Positions 47,938-58,346 of a stretch of DNA of 64,000 nt are shown here, piece by piece. Numbering within the stretch: the first letter of the stretch is position 1; each line of letters opens with the position of its first letter. The position numbers and the translations under genes were made by a program. Under the pieces are notes generated by a model. The model worked only from the letters and a program-made list of their open reading frames with translations, searched no databases and was not told the DNA's origin. Source of the stretch: Inia geoffrensis (lineage: Eukaryota > Chordata > Mammalia > Artiodactyla > Iniidae); assembly GCA_036417435.1 (NCBI GenBank), contig CM070903.1, positions 89,363,001 to 89,427,000 of the forward strand. Direction: 5' to 3'.

Positions 47938-48856
47938 CTAGAGAAGTTCCTTTAGCATTTGTTGTAAAGCTGGTTTTGTGGTGCTGAATTCTCTTAGCTT
48001 TTGCTTGTCTGTAAAGGTTTTAATTTCTCCGTTGAATCTGAATGAGATCATTGCTCGGCAGAGTAATCTTGGTTGTAGGTTTTTCCCTTTCTTGGTTGTA
48101 GGTTTTTTCCCTTTTAAATATGTTCCACACCCTTCTGGCCACACCCTTCTGGCTTGTAGAGTTTCTGCTGAAAGATCATCTGTTAACCTTATTGGGATTC
48201 CCTTGTATGTTATTTGTTGCTTTTCCCTTGATGCTTTTAATATTTTTTCTTTGTATTTAATTTTTGATAGTTTGATTAATATGTGTCTTGGCATGTTTAT
48301 CCTTGGATTTATCTTGTGTGGGACTCCCTGTGCTTCCTGGACTTGATTGACTATTCCCTTTCCCATATTAGGGAAATTTTCAATTATAATCTCTTCAAAT
48401 ATTTTTTCAGTCCTTTTCTTTTTCTCTTCTTCTTCTGGGACCCCTATAATTCACATGTTGATGCCTTTAATGTTGTCCCAGAAGTCTCTGAGACTGTCCT
48501 TAATTCTTCTCATTCTTATTTCTTTATTCTGCTCTGCAGTAGTTATTTCCCCTATTTTATTTTCCAGGTCACTTAGCCTTTCTTCTGCCTCAGTTATTCT
48601 GCTATTGATCCTTGTAGAGAATTTTAAATTTCATTTATTGTGTTGTTCATCATTGTTTGTTTGCTCTTTAGTTTTTCTATGTCCTTGTTAAACGTTTCTT
48701 GTATTTTCTGCATTCTATTTCCAAGATTTTGGATAATCTTTACTATCATTACTCTGAATTCTTTTTCAGGTAGACTGCCTATTTCCTCTCATTTGTTTGG
48801 TCTGATGGGTTTTTACGTTGCTCCCTCATCTGCTGTGTATTTCTCTGTCTTCTCAT
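47938..48856 (-). pseudogene. L1 ORF1 remnant, - strand
   Basis: The ATG lies at 48856-48854. The C-terminal part is open from 48366 to 47938 (142 codons, with NQVQEAQG near the start and ISFRFNGE later). A TGA at 48453-48451 replaces the Arg codon seen as CGC in the + strand copy, a change typical of CpG decay. The region near 48068-48152 holds two short tandem duplications. The N-terminal coiled-coil part is broken. Confidence 0.88.
48068..48152 (-). repeat. Two adjacent micro-duplications in ORF1
   Basis: A unit of about 23 nt (cttggttgtaggtttttccc plus ttt) is repeated at about 48068-48090 and 48091-48114. The 14-nt unit ccacacccttctgg is repeated at 48125-48138 and 48139-48152. Relative to the + strand copy the net gain is about 27 nt, so the reading frame stays open. 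Confidence 0.85.
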
Positions 48857-49515
48857 TTTGCTTAACTTACTGTGTTTGGGGTCTCCCTTTTGCACACTTG
48901 CTGGTTCATAGTTCCTGTTGTTTCTGGTGTCTTCCCCCAGTGGGTCAAGTTGGTTCAGTGGGTTGTGTAGGCTTCCTGGTGGAGGGGACTGGTGCCTGTG
49001 TTCTGGTGGATGAGGCTGGATCTTGTCTTTCTGGTGGGCAGGACCACGTTCGGTGGTGTGTTTTGGGATGTCTATGATCTTATTATGATTTTAGGTAGCC
49101 TCTGTGCTAATGGATGGGATTGTGCTCCTGCCTTGCTAGTTGTTTGGCATGGGGTGTCCAGCACTGGAGCTTGCTGGTCATCGAGTGGAGCTGGCTTAGC
49201 GTTGAGATGGAGATATCTGGGAGACCTTTTGCCAATTGATATTACTTGGGGCTGGGTGGGCTGTGGTGGACCAATGTCCTTACCTTGGCTCTGCCACGTC
49301 AGAGGCTCAGGCCTGACACCTGGCTGGAGCACCAAGACCCTGTCAGCCACACAGTTGCTAGTGTTGGAGGGTCTCCTTGCAGAGGTGGGGGGCCGCTGTG
49401 GCTCATGGTTGGGGCAAGGACGCTGGCAGCAGAAGTTCTGTGAAGCACTCCTTGGCATGAACCCTCCCAGAGTCTGCCATTAGCCCCACCTAAGAGCCTG
49501 TAGCCTCCAGTTCTT
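48857..49515 (-). promoter_or_regulatory. L1 5'UTR (internal promoter region)
   Basis: About 660 nt between the ORF1 start and the probable target duplication. It is richer in G and C than its surroundings and shows no similarity to the other L1 copies here, which lack this part. In L1 families this region drives transcription and often has an antisense promoter (family knowledge). Whether this copy is active cannot be read from sequence. The 163- and 128-codon frames across it (48992-49483 and 49458-49072) are probably fortuitous. Confidence 0.6.
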
Positions 49516-49525
49516 CTTCATTTTA

Positions 49526-50299
49526 GAATCTGAAGATTTGAAACTCCAACCAATAGTGTACCAAGACTGCTCAGTTTCTGGCCAGTAGATGGCTCTCTCT
49601 TTTTTTTTTTTTAAACTTTTTTTTTTTTTTTTAAATGAAGATGCTGTCCAATGTACTGAATTGAGAGGTTCTGAGTAGCCTATATCATAAAGATGATTGA
49701 AATAATGGAACTTGTGTCTTTGAGGCCACTTCCTCCCTAGTTATATGACCTTGAATGGAGAGACATAATGAATTTTTTAAGTGGATCTTCCTTGTCTTTA
49801 TAATTATGATATAAGGTCATTCAAGCCTCCTTTCATTGAAGCCTCCTTTCATACCTGCACATTTACATAGACTTTTCCTTCTGCCCTTATTTCTCATCTA
49901 TGCTGCAAATTGATGATAAAGCTTGCGTTAGATCTAAATTATCTGATTGTAGGCAATGCTGACACATTTCACTGCATAACACGCTTTTCCAATTCTTCTT
50001 ATATAATACTATTAAGCATCTACCATAAGAAAAGAACTGGGTTTACTTTATTTTATAACCATAATTTATATCTTTTTCCAATCCACATTATCTAAATTAT
50101 TAGATACCATCTATATTTTAGATAATGCTAGTTAAAAGGAGAGCTACAGAAAAATACTTTAGGAGTAAAATTATAACCTACACATATATATATGGTGCAA
50201 CTAAAAAAGTAGAAAAAATGAAATTGTAAAAAATTTGAGATTATATTTAAAAGGCAGTAGGGTCTCAGTGTTTTAAAAGCATCTGGTTAATTTGTGGAG
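49526..50299. other. Unique sequence with T tracts and a 16-nt tandem repeat
   Basis: Two poly-T runs lie at about 49599-49633. The unit attcaagcctcctttc / attgaagcctcctttc is repeated in tandem at 49819-49834 and 49835-49850. No gene recognised. Confidence 0.5.
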
Positions 50300-50480
50300 A
50301 GCAACGGAAGAGATCTGGTGTTATGGAAACAGCAAAAAATATTTAAATCAGAAGACAGCTAGCTTTCTCTCTTGGGAAAAACACTTGAAGTCTGAATTTC
50401 AGTTCCTCAATCTGCAAAGTGATAAAAATATTATATCTACTTTATAAATTTGTTGAATGGTTACACCCTGTGTGATGATA
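50300..50480 (+). repeat. Degraded MIR
   Basis: Forward MIR-like text: agctagctttctctcttggg, aaaaacacttgaagtctgaa, tttcagttcctcaatctgca and aagtgataaaaatattat. Confidence 0.42.
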
Positions 50481-53164
50481 TAGGTAAAACTTTTGTGTAA
50501 CTTGTAAGATAGCATATCTTTTTGGTCACAGTCCTTTTTTTTCTTGGCAGAGTCCATGGATTCTATTACTTATTTCCTCCTCCTTTTGTAAAAAATAAAA
50601 TTACTATGTTTCATATGTCCCTTGACAACATTTCTTTGCAAGGAGGTTTTTGCTGTTGTAGCTGGTGCTTTTTGCTCTCTTTCCACTTACTCTTCGCTTT
50701 AGAATCAACTGTTCAGGCTTTTCCCTTCCATGGTGGCTCTTGACAATTAAGTGGACACAAACTGAGGGATTAAACCTTTGTTATGCTGAGTTATGAAAAG
50801 GCATCATTACTATTGATCATTGTCCAGAGAGAGCTTGGCAGTATCTTAATTACAGTGAGCTTCTATTGCTATAATGTTCATTTTAATGAGACTTGACTAT
50901 ATGGTCTTATCTTTACTGAAATGTTTTCACATTTTCTCCACTCACTTTTTCCTTTCTCAGGCTAAATAAAAAATCACCTTTAGGAGCATTTGTCTTTTTT
51001 GTGTGTGGCAGGGCATGGTGAGTGATTTTAAAATGATGTATAAAGCTTGGTCCTCCTTTAGAGGGTTATAATTTGCCTCCTTAACATAATTCTAAATACA
51101 TGATAACCAGAAAGCCTTAAGAGAGAAGCTTAGAAATAAAATTTTAGAAAAATAGGTGATGGAACTTTCAAGGTGGTGATGGCTTGTAAGGTGCTGAAAA
51201 TATATTCGGAGTATTGGCCACAAACCAATTCATTCTGAGTATTAAGAGAAACATCATCTATAGGAGAAAGAGCCAGTATAGATCAGATTAGATGTGATAA
51301 CTAACAAAAAGGAAAGCAGATGTGGATACATTCCAGGTATCTTGCTCAATGCCAGGAACAGGAACAACATTACAGTGGGTACTATAAGAGTTATACTTCC
51401 AGGTAGTAACATGGTTATTTTATTTTCAACCCCTTTATGGTATAAATCAGGAAGAAAGGCAAGCAATAAAAAGATATGTGTTGAAGGAAGCATAGATACA
51501 GAAGCAGTCCTGCACGATCTCCTAGGATCACTGAATTTTGAGACAGACGTTCCGATGTCTTCAACTGTCTGAGAAGGTTAAAGACAATTAAATGTATCCC
51601 CTAAATGTTTACATTTACATAATTCTTTACAATTTACAAAGTATTTTATATAGGTTATCCCCTTAAATTAGAGAGTGCCTACAATGTTCAGTGATCCACA
51701 TTGTGAGGAAAACACATTCCCTATCCTGGGGAAGTGTAAATCCTGAGGAGGTCTGGAGCATGTAAATAACTGACTATAATATTTTGCAGGCTCAAGGAGG
51801 GGACCAACAGAGGATATGAAAATAATTATAGTAGGGAACTGTAGTTGACATGTAATATTTTGTTTCTGCTACATCCTACTCTTTTGGAAATTGCTCCTTT
51901 CTCTCAACATAGGATTCTGGTAAAACTATCAATTAAAGGGTACTCCTCTCCCTCCCTCCACAGCTGTAGTCACATGAGCCAAGGTGGCAGATAAAAATGC
52001 CCAGTCCTTCTAACCATTATGATTGGTCACCATGATCAGTGCAGGACCAATTAAATCCAAGTAAGGTTTACTGGAGTTCCTTTCGAGGTAATTATTTGGA
52101 TGTTTGAAGAGAGATCCTTTCTGTCTTTCTGAGGGAAAAGTCTATGTAAGTCGGAAGCTGCTGGTGGCTATGTACTCTTAACACATGGAGAGAAACTTCT
52201 GGAAGATGTAGCCAATCCAAAAGAAAGGGAGCCAAAAAATGAAGAGAGAACATTTTTGAGCAGCTGGATCTAGCTATGCCAAACCTAGGCAACTCCTGGC
52301 ATTTTTACTTAATAAGCCAATACAATTCATATTTGCTTGGATGTGTTTGAGTTGTTTCTGCCATTTCAATCCAAAGTTCTGAATAACACAGAGACTTGAT
52401 TCCTTTGAACCAAGTTCCAATTTTATCTGCATATCTATCTTCTATCTATCTATCTATCTATCTAAAATAGATCTTAAAGGTTTCACTGAATATTCCAGTT
52501 AGGATAAACATACTTATTAGTTCAATATGTATTCCTTAAGTGTCTTTCAAGCAGTGGGGAGGCACTGGTTATTCTGTTCTTCTCTTCCTTTTCTTCTACC
52601 ACTCTTCCTAAAAGCTATGAAACATTGTGACTATTAACCTGATTGAATATCCCCATGATCATAGCATAAATGTCATCAGAAAGTTTTGTACTCTTTCAAA
52701 AAGGAATTCCTTCCTCTCACTTTGGATGCTCAAGATATCACTGGCATTTATAAGTGTATATTTGGAGGGATTCACATTTTGTCTGTGATTTTAAATCAAA
52801 AAACAGAGAAGTGTCATGAAAGAAATAGCAGAAATATACTTCCAAGCTAGTGTAGTTACATGTGCAGAAGTGTAGTGACTGTTCTAGTTTCAACAACTAT
52901 TCAATAGTCTTTTAAGTCAGAGACGTTTGTGAACTTGCTTTGATCCAAATAAAGGGGAAAAGAAGACAGTATTCTTTCTTTTTGCATTTTGATTATATAT
53001 CTTTTCGTCTACCTGTGTCTGATTATATTTTGTATTATAAACCAAGTCTTCATATTCATGGCAGGATCATGTGAGAATTAGGCTTTCCATATGTTAATTT
53101 TCTAGATAACTGAAAATTACTCCCTTAAGTGACAAGACTGCTTTATAGCATTAAACTATTTAAA
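50481..53164. other. Long unique stretch
   Basis: About 2.7 kb with no gene-like frame. The only clear structure is the CTAT microsatellite at 52436-52463. Confidence 0.4.
52436..52463 (+). repeat. (CTAT)n microsatellite
   Basis: About six tandem tatc/ctat units with one interruption near the left end. Confidence 0.93.
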
Positions 53165-53912
53165 GGGATCTTTTATTTTTATTTATTTATTGAAGTATAG
53201 TTAATTTACAATATTGTGTTAGCTTCAAGTGTACAGCAATGTGATTCAGTTATACACACACATATATATTCTTTTTCAGATTCTTTTCTATTATAGGTTA
53301 TTACAAGATACTGAGTAGAATTCTTTGTGCTACACAGTAGATCCTCGTTGTTCACCTATTTTATGTATAGTAGTGTGTATATATTAACCCCAAACTCCTA
53401 ATTTATCTCTCCTTCCCACCCCCTCTATTCCCTTTGGTAACCATAAGTTTGTTTTCTATGTCTGTGAGTCTATTTCTGTTTTGTAAATACGTTCATCCGT
53501 ATCGTTTTTTTTTAGATTCCACATATAGGTGATATATGATATTTGTTTTTTCTGTATGACTTACTTCACTTAATATGATAATCTCTGGGTCCATCCATAT
53601 TGCTGCAAATGGCATTATTTCATTCCTTTTATGGCTGAGTAATATTCCATTAGTCTTCTTTAGGCATTCATCTATTGATGGACATTTAGGTTGCTTGCAT
53701 GTCTTGGCTATTGTAAATAGTGCTGCTATGAAAACTAGGGCCCGTGTATCTTTTTGAATTAAGAGTTTTCTTTGAATATATGCCCAGGAGTGGGATTGCA
53801 GGATCATATGGTAACTCTATTTTTAGTTTTTTAAGGAACTTCCATACTGTTTTACATAGTAACTGCACCAATTTACATTCCCACCAACATTGTAGGAGAG
53901 TTCCTTTAAAAT
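53165..53912 (-). mobile_element. 5'-truncated L1 3' end, inverted
   Basis: The + strand begins with the complement of an L1 A-rich tail (tttatttatttattgaagta) and 3'UTR. The - strand frame 53807-53493 then gives ORF2 C-terminal text ([19 protein letters not shown]). It ends near the next SINE. No clear target duplication. The 3'UTR resembles that of the L1 at 54338 but is more diverged. Confidence 0.85.
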
Positions 53913-53919
53913 GCATTAT

Positions 53920-54136
53920 GGGGCTTCCCTGGTGGCGCAGTGGTTGAGAGTCCGCCTGCCGTTGCAGGGGACATGGGTTCGTGCCCCAGTCTGGGAAGAT
54001 CCCACATGCCGTGGAGCGGCTAAGCCAGTGAGCCATGCCTGCTGAGCCTGCGCGTCCAGAGCCTGTGCTCCACAATGGGAGAGGCCACAGCAGTGAGAGG
54101 CCCGCGTACCGCCAAAAAAAAAAAAAAAAAAAAAAA
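53920..54136 (+). mobile_element. Short CHR-type SINE
   Basis: Starts gggcttccctggtggcgcag at 53921 and ends cccgcgtaccgcc plus about 24 A. The flanks gcattat at 53913-53919 and 54137-54143 give a visible duplication of at least 7 nt. It sits at the edge of the inverted L1 piece, so that L1 was already there or abuts the same site. Confidence 0.94.
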
Positions 54137-54337
54137 GCATTATCTGTTTCCATGTTTTCTTAAGCAAAGCATAGTAATCATAATATAGCTACTATTTAAT
54201 AATGGATTCCATGTGGTGGTCTCTGTGTTAGTCATTTACATACAACATTTCATTTAGACCTACTCCTGTGAGGGAAGAGATACACTACAATCCTCATGTA
54301 AGAGAGGAGTAAATTGAGGATCAGAATGGTTAAGTAA

Positions 54338-55896
54338 AAGCTACAGTAATCAAGACAGTATGGTATTGGCACAAAAAACAGAAATATAGATCAATGGAAC
54401 AGGATAGAAAGCCCAGAGGTAAACGTATGCACACATGGTCACCTTACCTTTGATAAAGGAGGCAAGAATATACAATGGAGAAAAGACAGCCTCTTCAATA
54501 AGTGGTGCTGGGAAAACTGGACAGCTACATGTAAAAGAATGAAATTAGAACACTCCCTACCACCATACACAAAAATAAACTCAAAATGGATTAAAGACCT
54601 AAATGTAAGGCCAGACACTATAAAATTCTTTGAGAAAAACATAGGCAGAACACTCTATGACATAAATCACAACAAGATCCTTTTTGACCCACCTTCTAGA
54701 GAAATGGAAATAAAACCAAAAATAAACAAATGGGACCTAATGAAACGTAAAAGCTTTTGCACAACAAAGGAAACCATAAACAAGACGAAAAGAAAACCCT
54801 CAGAATGGGAGAAAATATTTGCAGATGAAGCAACTGACAAAGGATCAATCTCCAAAATATACAAGCACCTCATGCAGCTCAGTATCAAAAAAACAAACAA
54901 CCCAATCCAAACATGGACAGAACACGTAAATAGACATTTCTCCCAAGAAGATATACAGATGGCCAACAAACACATGAAAGGAGGATCAACATCACTAATC
55001 ATTAGAAAATGGAAATCAAAACTACAATGAGGTATCACCTCACACCAGTCAGAATTGGCCATCATCAAAAAATCTACAAACAACAAATGCTGGAGACGGT
55101 GTGGAGAAAAAGGAACCCTCTTGCACTGTTGGTGGGAATGTAAATTTATGCAGCCACTATGGAGAATAGTATGGAGGTTCCTTAAAAAACTAAAAATAGA
55201 CTTAGCATACACCCCAGCAATTCCACCCTGGGGCATATACCCTGAGAAAACCATAATTCAAAAAGAGACATGTACCACAATGTTTATTGCAGCTCTATTT
55301 ACAATAGCCAGGACATGGAAGCAACCTAAGTGTCCATCCACAGATGAATGGGTAAAGAAGATGTGGCACATATATACAATGGAATATTACTCAGCCATAA
55401 AAAGGAATGAAATTGAGTTATCTGTAGTGAGGTGGATGGACCTAGAGTCTGTCATACAGAGTGAAGTAAGTCAGAAAGAGAAAAATAAATACCGTATGCT
55501 AACACATATATATGGAATCTAAAAAAAAAAAAAAAAAGGTTCTGATGAACCTAGAGGCAGAACAGGAATAAAGACACAGATGTAGAGAATGGACTTGAGG
55601 ACACAGGGAGGGGGAAGGGTAAGCTGAGACGAAGTCAGAGAGTGGCACTGACGTATATACACAACCAAATGTAAAATAGCTAGCTAATGGGAAGCAACCA
55701 CATTGCACAGGGAGATCAGCTCGATGCTTTGTGATCACCTAGAGGGGTGGGATGGGGGGGTGGGAGGGAGACGCAAGAGGGAGGAGATATGGGGATATAT
55801 GTATACATATAGCTGATTCACTTTGTTATACAGCAGCAAGTAACACAACAATGTAAAGCAACTATACTTCAATAAAGATGTTAAAAAAAAAAAAAA
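54338..55896 (+). mobile_element. Young 5'-truncated L1, 1.56 kb
   Basis: Begins in ORF2 (agctacagtaatcaagacag) and runs to the ORF2 stop at about 55520. The 3'UTR carries an AATAAA signal at 55871-55876, followed by a poly-A tail. The 15-nt sequence agaatggttaagtaa flanks it exactly at 54323-54337 and 55897-55911. The exact duplication and relatively intact frames make it the youngest-looking L1 here. Confidence 0.96.
54539..55522 (+). pseudogene. L1 ORF2 C-terminal remnant
   Basis: Two long frames, 54539-55030 (163 codons) and 55055-55522 (155 codons), are separated by a frameshift near 55030-55055. The first has [13 protein letters not shown] and [19 protein letters not shown]. The second has the Cys-rich [14 protein letters not shown] region, [32 protein letters not shown] and the normal end HIYGI followed by TAA. 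A truncated insertion has no promoter of its own, so no product is expected. Confidence 0.88.
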
Positions 55897-56005
55897 AGAA
55901 TGGTTAAGTAACTTAGCCAAGATCGCAAAAACCAGAGGAGGTGGAGCTGGGATTTGAACTCAGATCTGTCTGACTCCATGGCTGCTATTCTATAATGCCA
56001 TCATT

Positions 56006-57929
56006 GAGAACACAAAGTGTGTGCTTTGCAAAGATAAAATAATGCTCTCCCTGGCTTCAAATACTCTAAACCATTTGTTCTGGTGCAGATGGCCTTATTC
56101 TGCTCTTTCTTTTGAACTATGTCTGCCTTTTATAATTTTCACTATATTTTCTCCCTTATTGTCAGAATGCTAACTGTAACTTTGCGATTGTAAGTAGGCC
56201 TGGCTGTAGCAAAATGTATCCTTCATTTCAGTAGATAGCTTTTTAGCTGCTTTAAACCTAAGTAATTTTTCTCTGATAAGCGATTTCAGGTCCTTTGTGA
56301 GGCCATGTGGAGGCAATAATGATGATAGTAATGATAATAATATAGGGATTATTTATTGAATATCTTCTATAAGCCTCCAGATGTATTACATATGTGGTCT
56401 ACTTAATCCTCACTTTAGACATTTCTATTGATTGCTCAGGACTTTTTCCCCTTATTTTCTAAGTCTCAGGTAAATTTCAAACAGATGCTAAGTGAGGTAC
56501 TTAGACATATTACATATATATGTGTTATATGTATAATATATATATTCACATATATGCACACTCAGGAGCTCTAATATACTTACACTGACCTTTTTGCCTT
56601 GGGTCAAATATTGGCAGGGATAAAAATGGGAATGAGAAAACCCAGAACAGTGATATGCCAAGGACACCTTTGATAGAGACACCATGTGCTGCTTGGGAAA
56701 TGATTTAACTACTTTGTTAAGTGCTAAAAGGTATGAAAGCATCTTATTAATTCATATGATTACACATTATTATGTATCCTCAGTACCTAGAGCTACAAGA
56801 GGCAGGAAGTTTATCTTTAAATGAATGCTTCTCAATTAAACTAACAACAATGTGTTTTGTTGTTATTATTCACTTGGAGCGATTAGGTGGTTAATCTGTA
56901 GAATATGAATACACATCTTCAAGCACAAAGCTGCTTGACAACTTTTTGCAAAGTTTGAATTGTAACTGTATCTTTAGTAAATTATTTTTGCTGAAATATC
57001 TTCAACCGAGCAACATGGAAAGACTCAATGTATTATTATTTGGATATTTTAGGGGACATGCACATAAGGGAAGGAAAGACCCCTAAAGGGCATCTAGTTC
57101 AACAATCTTTGGATGCTTCAGTTTATTCTCATGATATTCCCCTGCCAGTAAGAGTCTATCCTGCTAAAGAAATAATTCATTATCACTTTGTTTAATCCAC
57201 TCTAACTATTCTTCGAACTTTGGGAATATTTTTTAGTTTCTTATACTCATGTTCTACTCTGTTTGGGTTGTCTTGTTTCAGGGTTCTGTACCTCATTAAT
57301 GATTATAGTAATCAGGGTTGTTAAATATTGTGGTATTTCTAAAAATCTAACTCTTCTGCCAGCCATGGGATTTATACTCTGATGGTGTGATTTACTAGAA
57401 TCCTGATTTTCAGTACGATACTATCTGAGAAAAGCCAGAGGAGATGCTAAAGGTTTAAATTTGGAGTTATAAACACGATAAATAGAGTATGTGGAAGTGG
57501 TGTAATCAGTGATAACTATGTGTACCTGATCGTGTCTGCCCGGGTAATTTAATACTTGGAACTGCTGTAAAGAGCTGCACTCTTGGGAAAACAGACTGAT
57601 GTGACACAGCACTGTTTTGTATAAATCTTCATGTCTAGAAATGTGTATTCATTTTTTGGCAGGAAAATGTGTTTATGGTTGCTGCCGTGGCCTCTGTCCA
57701 TGCTTTAACTGATTTTCCTTGGAAAGTTTTTGCCTTCTCTCTCAGGTAGTTCTACTTTGCATCATTTGCTGCCCTAGACAGAGTAAACACATTTCAGGGG
57801 AGAAACTCCCAAATTGTAAACTTAGAAGTAGATCCTGGAGGAAGCACTGTGCAGAGTCCTAACTGCCAGTGGCTGCTTGTGTGATTTTGCTTTCATCTTT
57901 TTTCAATGGAACAACACATATCTGTTTAA
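56006..57929. other. Mostly unique sequence
   Basis: No gene recognised. A MIR-like scrap (ttatttattgaatatcttct then cttaatcctcac) lies at about 56345-56425, and a short TA-rich tract at 56509-56560. Confidence 0.4.
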
Positions 57930-58160
57930 AGTAGTTTAAATAATACAGAAGAGCAGAAAGTAGAAAGTGGTCTCTTCCATCCCAGCTCCTCACTTTTATT
58001 CTCTAGGTGTAATTTCAATCAATCACTTGGCAGGTGCTATTCCAGGCCTTTTATTATGTACATACAGATGTATACGTACTTTATCAATAAAAAGTTGATT
58101 TGCTACATGTAGTATTTTTATTTTTGACTTCATCTGTTTCAATCTTTTTATTGGATTCAA
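57930..58160. repeat. Possible old interspersed repeat, family not assigned
   Basis: The text agtttaaataatacagaaga, ctcttccatcccagctcctc and gtacatacagatgtatacg resembles a diffuse mammalian repeat also suspected near 8500. I cannot name it. Confidence 0.28.
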
Positions 58161-58244
58161 AGTATTCTAGAATATAGGTATATAGTAGTTATTTTACTGA
58201 AGAACCTTTAGGCTGTCTCCAGACAGTAAGTGTCCACCCTGCTA

Positions 58245-58346
58245 AAGAGATAATTACAATAATGTAATTATCTCTTAATAATTATTATTTTTATTATTAA
58301 TCTGTAATTATTATATAATCTGTATCATATAATCTGTAATTATTAT
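58245..58346. repeat. AT-rich palindrome and direct repeats
   Basis: A perfect inverted repeat has 14-nt arms (aagagataattaca at 58245-58258, tgtaattatctctt at 58263-58276) and a 4-nt loop. It is followed by two copies of aatctgtaattattat at 58299-58314 and 58331-58346. Confidence 0.9.

Larger units (their letters stand above)
43703..49515 (-). mobile_element. Nearly full-length LINE-1, - strand, 5.8 kb, inactive
   Basis: Read on the - strand: a 5'UTR of about 660 nt (49515-48857), ORF1 (about 48856-47938), a short spacer, ORF2 (about 47879-44085), a 3'UTR, and a weak A-rich tail at the left end. The 10-nt sequence cttcatttta at 43693-43702 and 49516-49525 is the likely target duplication. 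It is the only copy here with a 5'UTR. Coding regions are interrupted by stops and frameshifts. The weak tail and short duplication suggest an older insertion than the copy at 54338. Confidence 0.93.
54195..56005 (-). repeat. MIR SINE split by a later L1
   Basis: The left half (54195-54337) reads ggtctctgtgttagtcattt, acaacatttcatttagacc and aaattgaggatcagaatgg. The right half (55912-56005) resumes with cttagccaagatcgcaaaaa, ggagctgggatttgaactca and gatctgtctgactcca. Together they form one MIR in reverse orientation, interrupted by the L1 at 54338-55896. Confidence 0.85.

Noticed and set aside
48992..49483. 163-codon frame and its 128-codon antisense partner
   Set aside because: They lie in the L1 5'UTR and reflect higher GC and fewer stops; no known L1 protein is encoded there.
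53686..54153. 155-codon minus-strand frame
   Set aside because: A fusion of antisense CHR SINE and L1 ORF2 text.
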